Part shown: one piece after another, positions 35,708-43,133 of the stretch
Layout of the letters: each line of letters starts with the position of its first letter
Numbering within the stretch: the stretch's first letter is position 1
Assembly (NCBI RefSeq): GCF_023208195.1
Contig: NZ_CP060034.1
Span: forward strand, 3,224,001-3,288,000
Direction of reading: 5' to 3'
DNA: 64,000 bases
Source of the DNA: Nocardioides sp. InS609-2
Lineage (GTDB): Bacteria > Actinomycetota > Actinomycetes > Propionibacteriales > Nocardioidaceae
Position numbers and translations under genes: made by a program
Notes under the pieces: model-generated
What the model saw: the letters and a program-made list of their open reading frames with translations, nothing else
Databases searched by the model: none
Told to the model about the DNA's origin: nothing

Positions 35708-35794
35708 TCGATGACGTCGGTGTTCGCACGCATCGGGGTGGGCGACCGCACGCAGGTCATGGTGTGGGCCCAGCGCCGCGGCGTGGGGGACTGA
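35708..35794 (+). pseudogene. C-terminal fragment of a LuxR/NarL-type regulator
   Basis: [25 protein letters not shown] up to a TGA at 35794 matches the last helices of the LuxR HTH domain (compare the usual KTHVxxVLxKLGVxDRTQAV). Only about 28 residues remain and no recognition-helix start or receiver domain is seen upstream. The rest of 35536-35852 holds no other recognisable gene; the open frames there are compositional. Confidence 0.55.
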
Positions 35795-35852
35795 CCCGGT
35801 CCCGGGCCGACGGCGTTGCTGGGATGCGCCACTGCGATGCGAGAATGGCATC

Positions 35853-37208
35853 GTGTCGGAGGCCGTAGGGGAGCGTGCGCAGGTCCACGACATCGGCCGT
35901 CGCCGAGCGTGGCTGATCTGGGTCGTCGCGCTCGCGGTCTACATGCTCGCGGTGTTCCACCGCAGCTCGCTCGGTGTGGCCGGCCTGCTGGCCGCCGACC
36001 GGTTCGACGTCACCGCCACTCAGCTCGCCTTCTTCACAGTGCTGCAGCTGCTGGTCTACGCCGGCCTGCAAGTGCCCGTCGGAGTCCTGCTCGACCGCTA
36101 CGGCTCCCGTCGGCTGCTGATCGCCGGCCTCGTGCTGATGACAGCCGGCCAGCTGGCCTTCGCCTTCTCCACGACGTTCGCGACGGCGGTGCTGTCTCGC
36201 GCGTTGCTGGGCGCGGGCGACGCGATGGTCTTCGTGAGCGTCATCCGGCTGGTGACCGTCTGGTTCCTCGTGCGCCAGGCGCCGATGGTCACCCAGCTCA
36301 CGGGCGTCGTCGGCCAGATGGGCGCGATCGTGGCCGCCGCGCCGTTGTCCTTCCTGCTGCGCGAGCTCGGCTGGACGCGTGCCTTCGCGATCGCCTCGAG
36401 CATCGGTGTCGTGCTGATGGTTCTGGTCGTCATGGTCGTCAAGGACTCGCCGTACCAGCGGGCCGAGGTGGTCACCGTCAAGCTGCGCGCGCTGGCTCAG
36501 TCGGTGCGACTGGTGTGGGGCAACCCCGGCACCCGGCTCGGCATGTGGTCGCACTTCGCCTCGCAGTTCAGCGTCACCGTCTTCTCGCTGCTCTGGGGCT
36601 TCCCGTTCCTCGTGCGCGGCCAGGGCTGGACGGAGTCAGCGGCCAGCACGCTGCTGATGGCGATGATCGGCTGGGTCGTCGTGAGCGGGTTCGTCCTCGG
36701 GGCGCTGGTGGCGCGCTATCCCTTCTACCGGTCCTGGATCGTGATCGGCGTCGTCGTCACGATGATGGCCGCCTGGGCGGCCGTGCTGGTGCGGACGACG
36801 CCGGCGCCGACCTGGTTGGTCGTGCTCCTCGCCTTCGCCACCGCGTCCGGCGGACCCACGTCGATGGTCGGCTTCGACCTGGCACGCTCCTTCAATCCCG
36901 TGCAAGCGATCGGTCGCGCCAACGGCATCGTCAACGTCGGCGGGTTCATGGCGTCGCTGCTCTGCATGGCACTGATCGGCGTGGTGCTCGACCTGCGCCA
37001 GGACGGCGGCATGGACTCCTACGACCTCGGTGACTTCCGGGTGGCGATGTCCGTGCAGTTCGCGTTCTGGGTGCTCGGCATCATCCAGGTGCTGCGCTTC
37101 CGGCGACGCGGGATCGCGCATCTAGAGCGCGTCCACCCCGGCGCGGTGGAGCAGATGCGTGCCGGGACGCCATGGGTGCACCCCGGGCTCGGCGAGGAAG
37201 GCGTGTAG
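35853..37208 (+). CDS. Major facilitator superfamily transporter
   Basis: 451 residues with 12 predicted membrane helices. Seen: AVFHRSSLGVAGLLAADRFDVT, PVGVLLDRYGSRRLLIAG (the MFS loop 2-3 motif), ALLGAGDAMVFVSVIRLVTVWF, and a central hydrophilic loop with RALAQSVRLVWGNPGTR. The pattern resembles nitrate/nitrite- and sugar-type carriers in actinobacteria, but the substrate is not deducible. The GTG start is 6 bases after a weak -10 (GAGAAT). Confidence 0.85.
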   Translation: MSEAVGERAQVHDIGRRRAWLIWVVALAVYMLAVFHRSSLGVAGLLAADRFDVTATQLAFFTVLQLLVYAGLQVPVGVLLDRYGSRRLLIAGLVLMTAGQLAFAFSTTFATAVLSRALLGAGDAMVFVSVIRLVTVWFLVRQAPMVTQLTGVVGQMGAIVAAAPLSFLLRELGWTRAFAIASSIGVVLMVLVVMVVKDSPYQRAEVVTVKLRALAQSVRLVWGNPGTRLGMWSHFASQFSVTVFSLLWGFPFLVRGQGWTESAASTLLMAMIGWVVVSGFVLGALVARYPFYRSWIVIGVVVTMMAAWAAVLVRTTPAPTWLVVLLAFATASGGPTSMVGFDLARSFNPVQAIGRANGIVNVGGFMASLLCMALIGVVLDLRQDGGMDSYDLGDFRVAMSVQFAFWVLGIIQVLRFRRRGIAHLERVHPGAVEQMRAGTPWVHPGLGEEGV

Positions 37209-37257
37209 GTCCCGTCAACCAACGGACCAATCGCTCCCGGCGCTGCGATCTCCACGC

Positions 37258-37614
37258 TCAGCTCGACGCGGACGACCCTCGATAGGTCCGATGGCTGACG
37301 GGGATGCGGCGACGTACGACGAGCCTCGCCACCCCTGCCACCAGGCCCACCGCCAGCGGAATCGGTGCGAGCTGCAGCCGGTGCCTGGCCTTCGCGATGC
37401 AGCGCGCACTCCAGGCTGCGTCGTCGGGCCGCAACTCGCCACCCTTGTTCGGTGCCCCCTGACGAACGAGGGAGACAGATGAGGAGCCGCAGTCGGTGCG
37501 GCCGACTGTAACGGTGTCGGCGTGGGGGTGGAAACCGATCAGGACGAGGGTCGCGACCAGGCACGCAGCGGCGAGCCATCCGAGTGGGGTCACGACTCGC
37601 GCTGCTGGGGTCAC
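37258..37614 (-). CDS. Small membrane protein, function unknown
   Basis: 118 residues. One membrane helix near the start (GWLAAACLVATLVLIGFHP) and a second near the end (LAPIPLAVGLVAGVARLVV), with a polar loop holding two Cys (TDCGSSSVS, ARCIAK) that could form a disulfide. A GTG start overlaps the TAG of the phosphoesterase (TAGTG), so it is likely co-translated with it. Confidence 0.6.
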   Translation of the reverse strand: MTPAARVVTPLGWLAAACLVATLVLIGFHPHADTVTVGRTDCGSSSVSLVRQGAPNKGGELRPDDAAWSARCIAKARHRLQLAPIPLAVGLVAGVARLVVRRRIPVSHRTYRGSSASS

Positions 37615-38546
37615 TACTCGATGACCTGGCCGACGTCGGACGCGTAGAACGGCGAGTCCTTGCGGGAGAGGATGTCGCGGCGCTCTTCAGCGGTGAGCGC
37701 CTCGACCTGCTGGGCCACGTCGGAGGGGAAGCCGCTGACCTCTGGCGCCGTGGCCACGGGCACGATCGAGTGGACGATCCGGTCGTCGTACACGTGCAGC
37801 ATGGTGAAGGACTGGTGGGCGTCGACCCCGGAGATGAAGCGGGCATCCGGTGCCGGGTCGGAGGTGTAGCAGGTCGCCGATGCGATGCTGACCGGCACGC
37901 CGGCGAACGTGGAGTACGACGTGAAGTGGAAGTGGCCGCCGAGGATGCCGCGCACGTCGGTGCCGGCGATGACGCCGGCGAGGCGGTGCTGGTCGAGCAG
38001 CTCGATGATCCCCGCGGCCGGCGTCATCGGCACCGGGATAGGCGCGTGGTGCATGGCGAGCAGGGTGCCGTGCGGCGCGGGCGTGGCCAGCACCTCCGCG
38101 AGCCAGACCAGCTGGTCTCCGTCGAGCTCACCGTGGTGGAATCCGGGCACGCTGGTGTCGAGCGCGACGATCCGCAGACCGCCGATGTCGTGCACGCGGT
38201 CCTGCGGGCCGGCGCCGTCCTCGTCGTACAGCCCGGCAGCGAACTCCGCGCGCTCGTCGTGGTTGCCCATGGTCCACACGACCTCGGCTCCGAGCTCGGC
38301 AGCGACGGGCTCGACGATCTCGCGCAGCAGTGCGTACGCCGCGGGCTCGGCCTTGTCGGCCAGGTCGCCGGTGAACACCAGCGCCCTTGGCGCCGGGTTG
38401 AGGTGTGCGAGTCGCCCGAGGGCTTCGCGCAGCTTGTCCTCGGTGTCGATGGCGCCGTACTGCTTGACGCCTCCCGCGAGGAGGTGCGGGTCGGAGATGT
38501 GGGCGATGACGTGCCCCGGGTGCGGGTGCTGGCCGTACTGGATCAC
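37614..38546 (-). CDS. Metallophosphoesterase, CpdA/cAMP-phosphodiesterase type
   Basis: 310 residues. The calcineurin-like motifs are in order: AHISDPHL (D-x-H), FTGDLADKAEP (GD), WTMGNHDER (GNHD), LAMHHAP (H) and LGGHFHFTSYS (GHxH). Length and motif spacing fit class-III cyclic nucleotide phosphodiesterases (CpdA/Rv0805), but other phosphodiesters are possible. Start at GTG 38546, with TACGCT 6 bases upstream; the larger frame reaching 39014 overlaps fahA and is not used. Confidence 0.87.
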   Translation of the reverse strand: MIQYGQHPHPGHVIAHISDPHLLAGGVKQYGAIDTEDKLREALGRLAHLNPAPRALVFTGDLADKAEPAAYALLREIVEPVAAELGAEVVWTMGNHDERAEFAAGLYDEDGAGPQDRVHDIGGLRIVALDTSVPGFHHGELDGDQLVWLAEVLATPAPHGTLLAMHHAPIPVPMTPAAGIIELLDQHRLAGVIAGTDVRGILGGHFHFTSYSTFAGVPVSIASATCYTSDPAPDARFISGVDAHQSFTMLHVYDDRIVHSIVPVATAPEVSGFPSDVAQQVEALTAEERRDILSRKDSPFYASDVGQVIE

Positions 38547-38563
38547 GGGCAGAGCGTAGCCAC

Positions 38564-39772
38564 TCAGAGCGCCGGAGCAATCGTGCCAGTGACCTCGCCG
38601 AGCGTGATGCGGCCGCCGGCCGTGCCGGGGGCCGAGTAGCGCAGCACCACGACGTCCCCGTCCTCGAGGAACGTGCGCTCGCGGCCGACCGCCGTGAACG
38701 GCTCCTTGCCGCCCCACGACAGCTCGAGGAACGACCCGCGCTGGTCCGGCTCCGGTCCGCTGATCGTGCCCGAGCCCCAGAGGTCGCCGGTGCGCGTGGA
38801 CGCGCCGTTGACCGTGAGGTGGGCGAGCATCTGGGCGGGTGACCAGTACATCGAGGAGTACGACGGCCGCGAGACGACCTCGTCGTTCAGCACCACCTCC
38901 ACCTCGATGTCGAGACCGCGGGTGGCGCCGGCGGAGAGGTAGGGCAGCGGCTCGGGGTCCTGGCCGGGCAGCTCGACCCAGGCCGCGTCGAACGCCGCCA
39001 GCGGGGTGACCCACGGCGAGATCGAGGTGGCGAAGCTCTTGCCGAGGAACGGCCCGAGCGGCACGTACTCCCAGGCCTGGATGTCGCGCGCGCTCCAGTC
39101 GTTGAGCCCGACCACGCCGAAGCAGTGGTCGGCGAAGGCCTCGGTGGTGATCCGGCTGCCGAGCGTCGAGCCGGTGCCGACGACGAACCCGAGCTCGGCC
39201 TCGATGTCGAGTCGCGCCGACGGCCCGAAGGTCGGTGCGTCGTCGGTCGGCGCCTTGCGCTGGCCGTGCGGTCGGACGATGTCGGTGCCGGAGGGTACGA
39301 CGGTGCCGCTGCGGCCGTGGTAGCCGACCGGGAGGTGCCGCCAGTTGGGCAACAGCGGCTCCTGGTCGGGGCGGAAGATCCGGCCGACGTTGGAGGCGTG
39401 GTCGAGGGAAGCGTAGAAGTCGACGTAGTCGCCGACCAAGAACGGCATCCGCAGTGTCACGTCAGCAACGGCCACCAGGTGCGGCTCGACGACGTCCCGC
39501 TCGGTCTCGTCGGTGAGCAGCCCGGTCAGCCACTGCCGCACGGAGTCCCACACCGGCCGACCCGCGGCCATCAACGGGTTCAGCGTCGTCGCCTCGAAGA
39601 GGTGGGAGACCTCCAGCATGTCGGCGGCCGCCACCGGCGCGAGGTCGAGGACGAGGTCGCCGATGCGCACGCCGACGCGCGGCTCCTCACCTGCGCGCTC
39701 GAACACGGCGTACGGCAGGTGGTCGACGTCGAATCCGGAGCTCGCGGCTCCGTCGACCCAGCTGGTGGTCAT
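38564..39772 (-). CDS. fahA: Fumarylacetoacetase
   Basis: 402 residues. Last step of tyrosine/homogentisate breakdown: fumarylacetoacetate to fumarate and acetoacetate. Motifs: PFLVGDYVDFYASLDHASNVG, RHLPVGYHGRSGTVVPSG (catalytic His), DIEAELGFVVG (metal Glu), VVGLNDWSARDIQAWEYVPLGPFLGKSF and GDLWGSGTISGP. The ATG at 39772 has an AAGGAG site and overlaps the previous gene's stop (ATGA), so it sits in an operon opposite hmgA. Confidence 0.96.
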   Translation of the reverse strand: MTTSWVDGAASSGFDVDHLPYAVFERAGEEPRVGVRIGDLVLDLAPVAAADMLEVSHLFEATTLNPLMAAGRPVWDSVRQWLTGLLTDETERDVVEPHLVAVADVTLRMPFLVGDYVDFYASLDHASNVGRIFRPDQEPLLPNWRHLPVGYHGRSGTVVPSGTDIVRPHGQRKAPTDDAPTFGPSARLDIEAELGFVVGTGSTLGSRITTEAFADHCFGVVGLNDWSARDIQAWEYVPLGPFLGKSFATSISPWVTPLAAFDAAWVELPGQDPEPLPYLSAGATRGLDIEVEVVLNDEVVSRPSYSSMYWSPAQMLAHLTVNGASTRTGDLWGSGTISGPEPDQRGSFLELSWGGKEPFTAVGRERTFLEDGDVVVLRYSAPGTAGGRITLGEVTGTIAPAL

Positions 39773-40629
39773 GGTCTCTCCTTGAGGAGTCCGAGGGTGA
39801 GCAGGTCGTCGAGCGGCTCGCGCACCGAGCAGGAACCGAAGGAAGTGAACCACCGACGGGCGCCGGCCAGGTCGGTCTCGCTGCTGCGGTCGGCCAGGGC
39901 AGGGCCCTCGCGGGACTCGAGCAGGGCAACGGCGTCGTCGGCGGTCGCGCCGTCGAAGAGCGCACCAGTCGCCAGCAGCACGTTGAGGAAGCCGTGGTGC
40001 TCGAAGCCGGTGGCGTCGTCACGATGGCGTACGGCGTTGTGCAGGCCCGCCGTGCACTTGAACGGCGTCTCGCGGTCGAGCGCGGCGTCGATCCAACTCG
40101 CGATCTGACCGGCCGCGGGGAAGAGGTTGGCGTCGACACCGCCGGTGCGGAACTTCAGCCTGAGCTCGGCGGCCGCGACCTCGTCGGCGGCGCCCAGCCA
40201 GCCCGCGCCGGGAACGGTCTGGGGCAGCTCGACGAACACCTCGGTGTCGTCATCGAGTAGGCCGTCGCTGCGGGCCGCGTCGACGGCCGCGACCACTCGG
40301 CGGGCGTTGCCGGCCAGGTCGTCGAGGTCGCGCAGCGCGATCTCTAGACCCGCGACGTGGTGGTCGCGCCGGCCGGCGAGCTTGAGGGCACCGGCGATCG
40401 CGCCCGCGCCGCCGGTGACCACGATCGAGAGCGGCATGCCTGCGTCCAAGGAGCCGATGTCGGTGTCCTTGCAGACGAACGAGCCGACCAGGTCGGCGTA
40501 CCACTCGGAGCTGCGGGCGGCGTACGACTCGACGGCATCGGCGAGCCGGGCGTTGCCGGGCGGGAAGATGGCGGCGTCGTCGAGCAGGCCCGACCAGGCA
40601 GGGGGCAGGGACGCGGGGCTGGTTGACAC
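39769..40629 (-). CDS. Conserved-looking protein of unknown function, first gene of the fahA operon
   Basis: 286 residues, soluble, no signal peptide. Landmarks: LPPAWSGLLDDAAIFPPGNARL near the N-terminus, WYADLVGSFVCKDTDIG, a Gly-rich VVTGGAGAIAGALK, FRTGGVDANLFP and KCTAGLHNAVRH. The alternating beta/alpha pattern suggests a TIM-barrel-like fold, but this is only an impression. Start is GTG 40629, 7 bases after TAGAGT; the frame is open to 40701. It overlaps fahA by four bases and faces hmgA across one operator, so a role in or beside homogentisate catabolism is likely by context. Confidence 0.7.
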   Translation of the reverse strand: MSTSPASLPPAWSGLLDDAAIFPPGNARLADAVESYAARSSEWYADLVGSFVCKDTDIGSLDAGMPLSIVVTGGAGAIAGALKLAGRRDHHVAGLEIALRDLDDLAGNARRVVAAVDAARSDGLLDDDTEVFVELPQTVPGAGWLGAADEVAAAELRLKFRTGGVDANLFPAAGQIASWIDAALDRETPFKCTAGLHNAVRHRDDATGFEHHGFLNVLLATGALFDGATADDAVALLESREGPALADRSSETDLAGARRWFTSFGSCSVREPLDDLLTLGLLKERP

Positions 40630-40636
40630 GGTCGAT

Positions 40637-40642
40637 ACTCTA
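40637..40642 (-). promoter_or_regulatory. -10 element of the fahA operon (leaderless)
   Basis: TAGAGT on the minus strand, ending 7 bases before the GTG at 40629. No Shine-Dalgarno sequence precedes that start. Confidence 0.5.
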
Positions 40643-40658
40643 GCCCCGAGGCGCATAG

Positions 40659-40674
40659 CGGACGCAAACGTCCG
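40659..40674. promoter_or_regulatory. Palindromic operator between hmgA and the fahA operon
   Basis: CGGACG-CAAA-CGTCCG, perfect 6+4+6 inverted repeat. It sits about 17 bases upstream of the fahA-operon -10 and at the upstream edge of the hmgA promoter (GATAGT, 40674-40679), so one regulator could control both. No regulator gene is adjacent. Confidence 0.6.
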
Positions 40675-40699
40675 ATAGTCGAAACATGGAGGAGTGCGC

Positions 40700-41929
40700 A
40701 TGACCTTCTACCGCACCGTCGGCGACATCCCGCCCAAGCGGCACACCCAGCACCGCGATCCCGACGGCAACCTCTACCGCGAGGAGCTGATGGGGGAGGA
40801 GGGCTTCTCCTCCGACTCGTCGCTGCTCTACCACCGCGGCGTGCCGTCGGCGATCACCGACAGCGTGGTGTGGGAGGTGCCCGACCAGACGCGCACGCCC
40901 AACCATCCGCTCAAGGCGCGGCACCTGAAGCTGCACGATCTCGAGTTCGCTGACGGCGACGCGGTGACGGGCCGCCGGATGATCCTGGGCAACAACGACG
41001 TGCGCATCGCGTACGTCGTCACGGGCACTGATGCCTCCTCGCTCTACCGCAACGCCATCGGCGACGAGTGCGTGTACGTCGAGTCCGGCGCCGGCACCGT
41101 CGAAAGCGTCTTCGGCGTGGTGGCCTATCGCACCGGCGACTACGTGGTGATCCCGCGCGCCACCACGCACCGGTGGGTGCCGAGCGAGCCGTCGCGGCTC
41201 TACCCGATCGAGGCCAACAGCCACATCCACCCGCCCAAACGCTACCTCTCGCGCTTCGGGCAGTTCCTCGAGCACGCGCCGTACTGCGAACGCGACCTCC
41301 ACGGACCCACCGAGCCGCTGCTAGTCGAGGGCAGCGACGTCGACGTGCTCGTCAAGCACCGCGCGGGCGGTGCCGTGGTCGGCACGACGATGACGTACGC
41401 GACGCACCCGTTCGACGTGGTCGGCTGGGACGGCTGCCTCTACCCCTACACGTTCAACATCGACGACTACATGCCGATCACCGGCAAGATCCACCAGCCG
41501 CCGCCGGTGCACCAGGTCTTCGAGGGCTGGAACTTCGTGGTCTGCAACTTCCTGCCCCGCAAGGTCGACTACCACGAGCTCGCGATCCCGGTGCCCTACT
41601 ACCACTCGAACGTCGACTCCGACGAGGTGATGTTCTACGTCGGCGGTGACTACGAGGCCCGCAAGGGGTCCGGCATCGGCATCGGCTCGATCTCGCTGCA
41701 CCCGGGCGGCTATGCCCACGGCCCGCAGCCGTCGGCGATCGAGGCGTCGCTGGGCGCCGACTACTTCGAGGAATCGGCCGTCATGGTCGACACCTTCGCG
41801 CCGCTCGATCTCGGCGAGGCTGGACTGGCGTGCGAGGACTCGGCGTACGCCTGGACCTGGGCGGGCCGCGGTCCGGCCGCTGCGGATGACACCGGCGACG
41901 GTGGCCCCGCGGTGTTCAGCAACTCCTGA
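40700..41929 (+). CDS. hmgA: Homogentisate 1,2-dioxygenase
   Basis: 409 residues. Opens the homogentisate ring to maleylacetoacetate; Fe(II) enzyme. Seen: HTQHRDPDGNLYREEL, a cupin-like SNSHIHPPKRY-type stretch (EANSHIHPPKRYLS), DVVGWDGCLYPYTFNIDDYMPITGKIHQPPPVHQVF (active-site His residues) and PYYHSNVDSDEVMFYVGGDYEAR. Actinobacterial members are a little shorter than the 440-residue proteobacterial type. GGAGGA 6 bases before the ATG at 40700 fixes the start. No isomerase gene is seen here. Confidence 0.94.
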   Translation: MTFYRTVGDIPPKRHTQHRDPDGNLYREELMGEEGFSSDSSLLYHRGVPSAITDSVVWEVPDQTRTPNHPLKARHLKLHDLEFADGDAVTGRRMILGNNDVRIAYVVTGTDASSLYRNAIGDECVYVESGAGTVESVFGVVAYRTGDYVVIPRATTHRWVPSEPSRLYPIEANSHIHPPKRYLSRFGQFLEHAPYCERDLHGPTEPLLVEGSDVDVLVKHRAGGAVVGTTMTYATHPFDVVGWDGCLYPYTFNIDDYMPITGKIHQPPPVHQVFEGWNFVVCNFLPRKVDYHELAIPVPYYHSNVDSDEVMFYVGGDYEARKGSGIGIGSISLHPGGYAHGPQPSAIEASLGADYFEESAVMVDTFAPLDLGEAGLACEDSAYAWTWAGRGPAAADDTGDGGPAVFSNS

Positions 41930-41937
41930 TCACGTTT

Positions 41938-42038
41938 AGTTGAGTTGCGCCCCCGTCCCCGTTGAGTTGCGCCCCTGTCCCCACGCGCTGGGTACGCAGG
42001 CGCAACTGAACGGTGCGCGAGGCGCAATTCAACGAGGC
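41938..42038. repeat. Palindromic repeat locus 1 (core TTGAGTTGCGCC / GGCGCAACTCAA)
   Basis: Two left units (41938-41951 and 41961-41972, GTTGAGTTGCGCC) face two right units (41999-42012, GGCGCAACTGAACG, and 42021-42034, GGCGCAATTCAACG) across a GC-rich loop. It fills the space between the convergent hmgA and the gene at 42056. The same sequence reappears at 52545-52717, so it is a dispersed repeat. It could fold into a long hairpin and act as a terminator here. Confidence 0.8.
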
Positions 42039-42055
42039 GGTCAGCCCGTTCGAGA

Positions 42056-42799
42056 TCAGGGTGCGACCGGGGCGCCGGTCAGCATCTTGTAGGTGTACGC
42101 CGTGCCGATCAGCACCACAGGCACGGTGAGCAGCGCCCCGACTCCGCACGCGAGCAACCCGGCCAGGGCGACGAAGCCACCGACGACGTACCAGAGCAGG
42201 GCGGGGCCGATGTTGTCCTTGACCAGGCTGACGCTCGCCTTGACGGCGTCGGTCGGGGCCAGCCCCTTGTCGAGGACGAAGTAGAGCGAGTAGCTGGTCA
42301 GGAAGCCGACGACCAGCCCGGGGACGTAGCAGAGCAGTGTGCCCGCGAAGGTGAGGGCGCCGACGATCAGGCTGGTGACGAATACCGGCCAGATCTTGTC
42401 GGTCTTCAGCATCTCCGCGGTCTTGAACTCGCGACCTTCGGTGATGCCCAGCGCGCCCCGGATGAGGCCGGAGGCGAACACCTGGAGGACGACGAGGGCG
42501 AGGGCGCTGATGAGAGCGTTGACGACGAGCACGGTCAGGAACCCGGATCCCTCGTCGATGCGGACCTCTCCGGTGCTGGCGTTGAACTCTGCCTCGCCGC
42601 TGTCGAGCAGCAGCCACTGGAGCACCCCGACCATCACGACCGTCGCCACGACGCCGACGAACAGCACGAGCATGGCGAGGACGAGCTGGGTGATGTTGGA
42701 CTGGAGCTTGTTCCAGCCATAGGTGAGCGCTTCACCCAGGTCCCAGCGCGGACCGGGGGCCGGTGGCGGGGAGTACGGGGGAGGCTGTTCGTACGACAT
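42056..42799 (-). CDS. Multi-pass membrane protein, function unknown
   Basis: 247 residues. A Pro-rich cytoplasmic N-terminus (MSYEQPPPYSPPPAPGPRW) is followed by GEALTYGWNKLQSNITQL and five to six membrane helices. The AFxYGWxKF-type opening is common in actinobacterial membrane proteins related to DUF975 or the glycerophosphodiester-phosphodiesterase membrane region. TACGTT lies 6 bases before the ATG, so it is likely leaderless. No neighbour gives a function. Confidence 0.75.
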   Translation of the reverse strand: MSYEQPPPYSPPPAPGPRWDLGEALTYGWNKLQSNITQLVLAMLVLFVGVVATVVMVGVLQWLLLDSGEAEFNASTGEVRIDEGSGFLTVLVVNALISALALVVLQVFASGLIRGALGITEGREFKTAEMLKTDKIWPVFVTSLIVGALTFAGTLLCYVPGLVVGFLTSYSLYFVLDKGLAPTDAVKASVSLVKDNIGPALLWYVVGGFVALAGLLACGVGALLTVPVVLIGTAYTYKMLTGAPVAP

Positions 42800-42875
42800 G
42801 GGTGCAACGTAGCGGCAGCGCCCGGAAGCGCAGGGCGTCGCGTTGCGGCGGATCCTCAGCTCTGGGCGACGTCTT

Positions 42876-43058
42876 GGCCTCGAACAGCGTCGCTCCGATG
42901 CCCCGGACGTCGGTCGCGGCGCTCGCCGGGCCGCCGCGCGCCTGCTCGGGAGTGAGGTGCTCGCGTGACCCCGGGCCGCGGCGTACCGGACCCGGCGGTC
43001 GGGCGACGCTGCGGTCGATCAGCACCGCGACGCCGTCGCAGAGCCTCTCTCGCAACAC
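42876..43058 (-). pseudogene. Fragment of a serine/threonine protein kinase
   Basis: About 60 residues: VAVLIDRSVARPPG (in place of a DFGxAR-like activation start), HLTPEQARGG (APE-like motif) and SAATDVRGIGATLFEA (the DVxxLGATLxE helix of Hanks-type kinases). The ATP-binding and catalytic loops and the C-terminal lobe are missing, and the sequence after FEA is not kinase-like. Nothing else is recognisable in 42800-43133. Confidence 0.5.
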
Positions 43059-43133
43059 GTTCGACGCCAGGCGTGACGGCGGGCAGTCGGGCAGTGTCCG
43101 TTGGTCCTGGTACCGCGGATCAGGCGGTCTGCG

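Noticed and set aside
35414..35794. 126-codon ORF covering tRNA-Tyr and its downstream region as a gene
   Set aside because: It begins inside the tRNA and passes through the terminator hairpin; only the last 28 codons have meaning (LuxR fragment).
39125..40108. 327-codon plus-strand ORF opposite fahA
   Set aside because: Antisense shadow of a motif-complete fumarylacetoacetase and its upstream partner.
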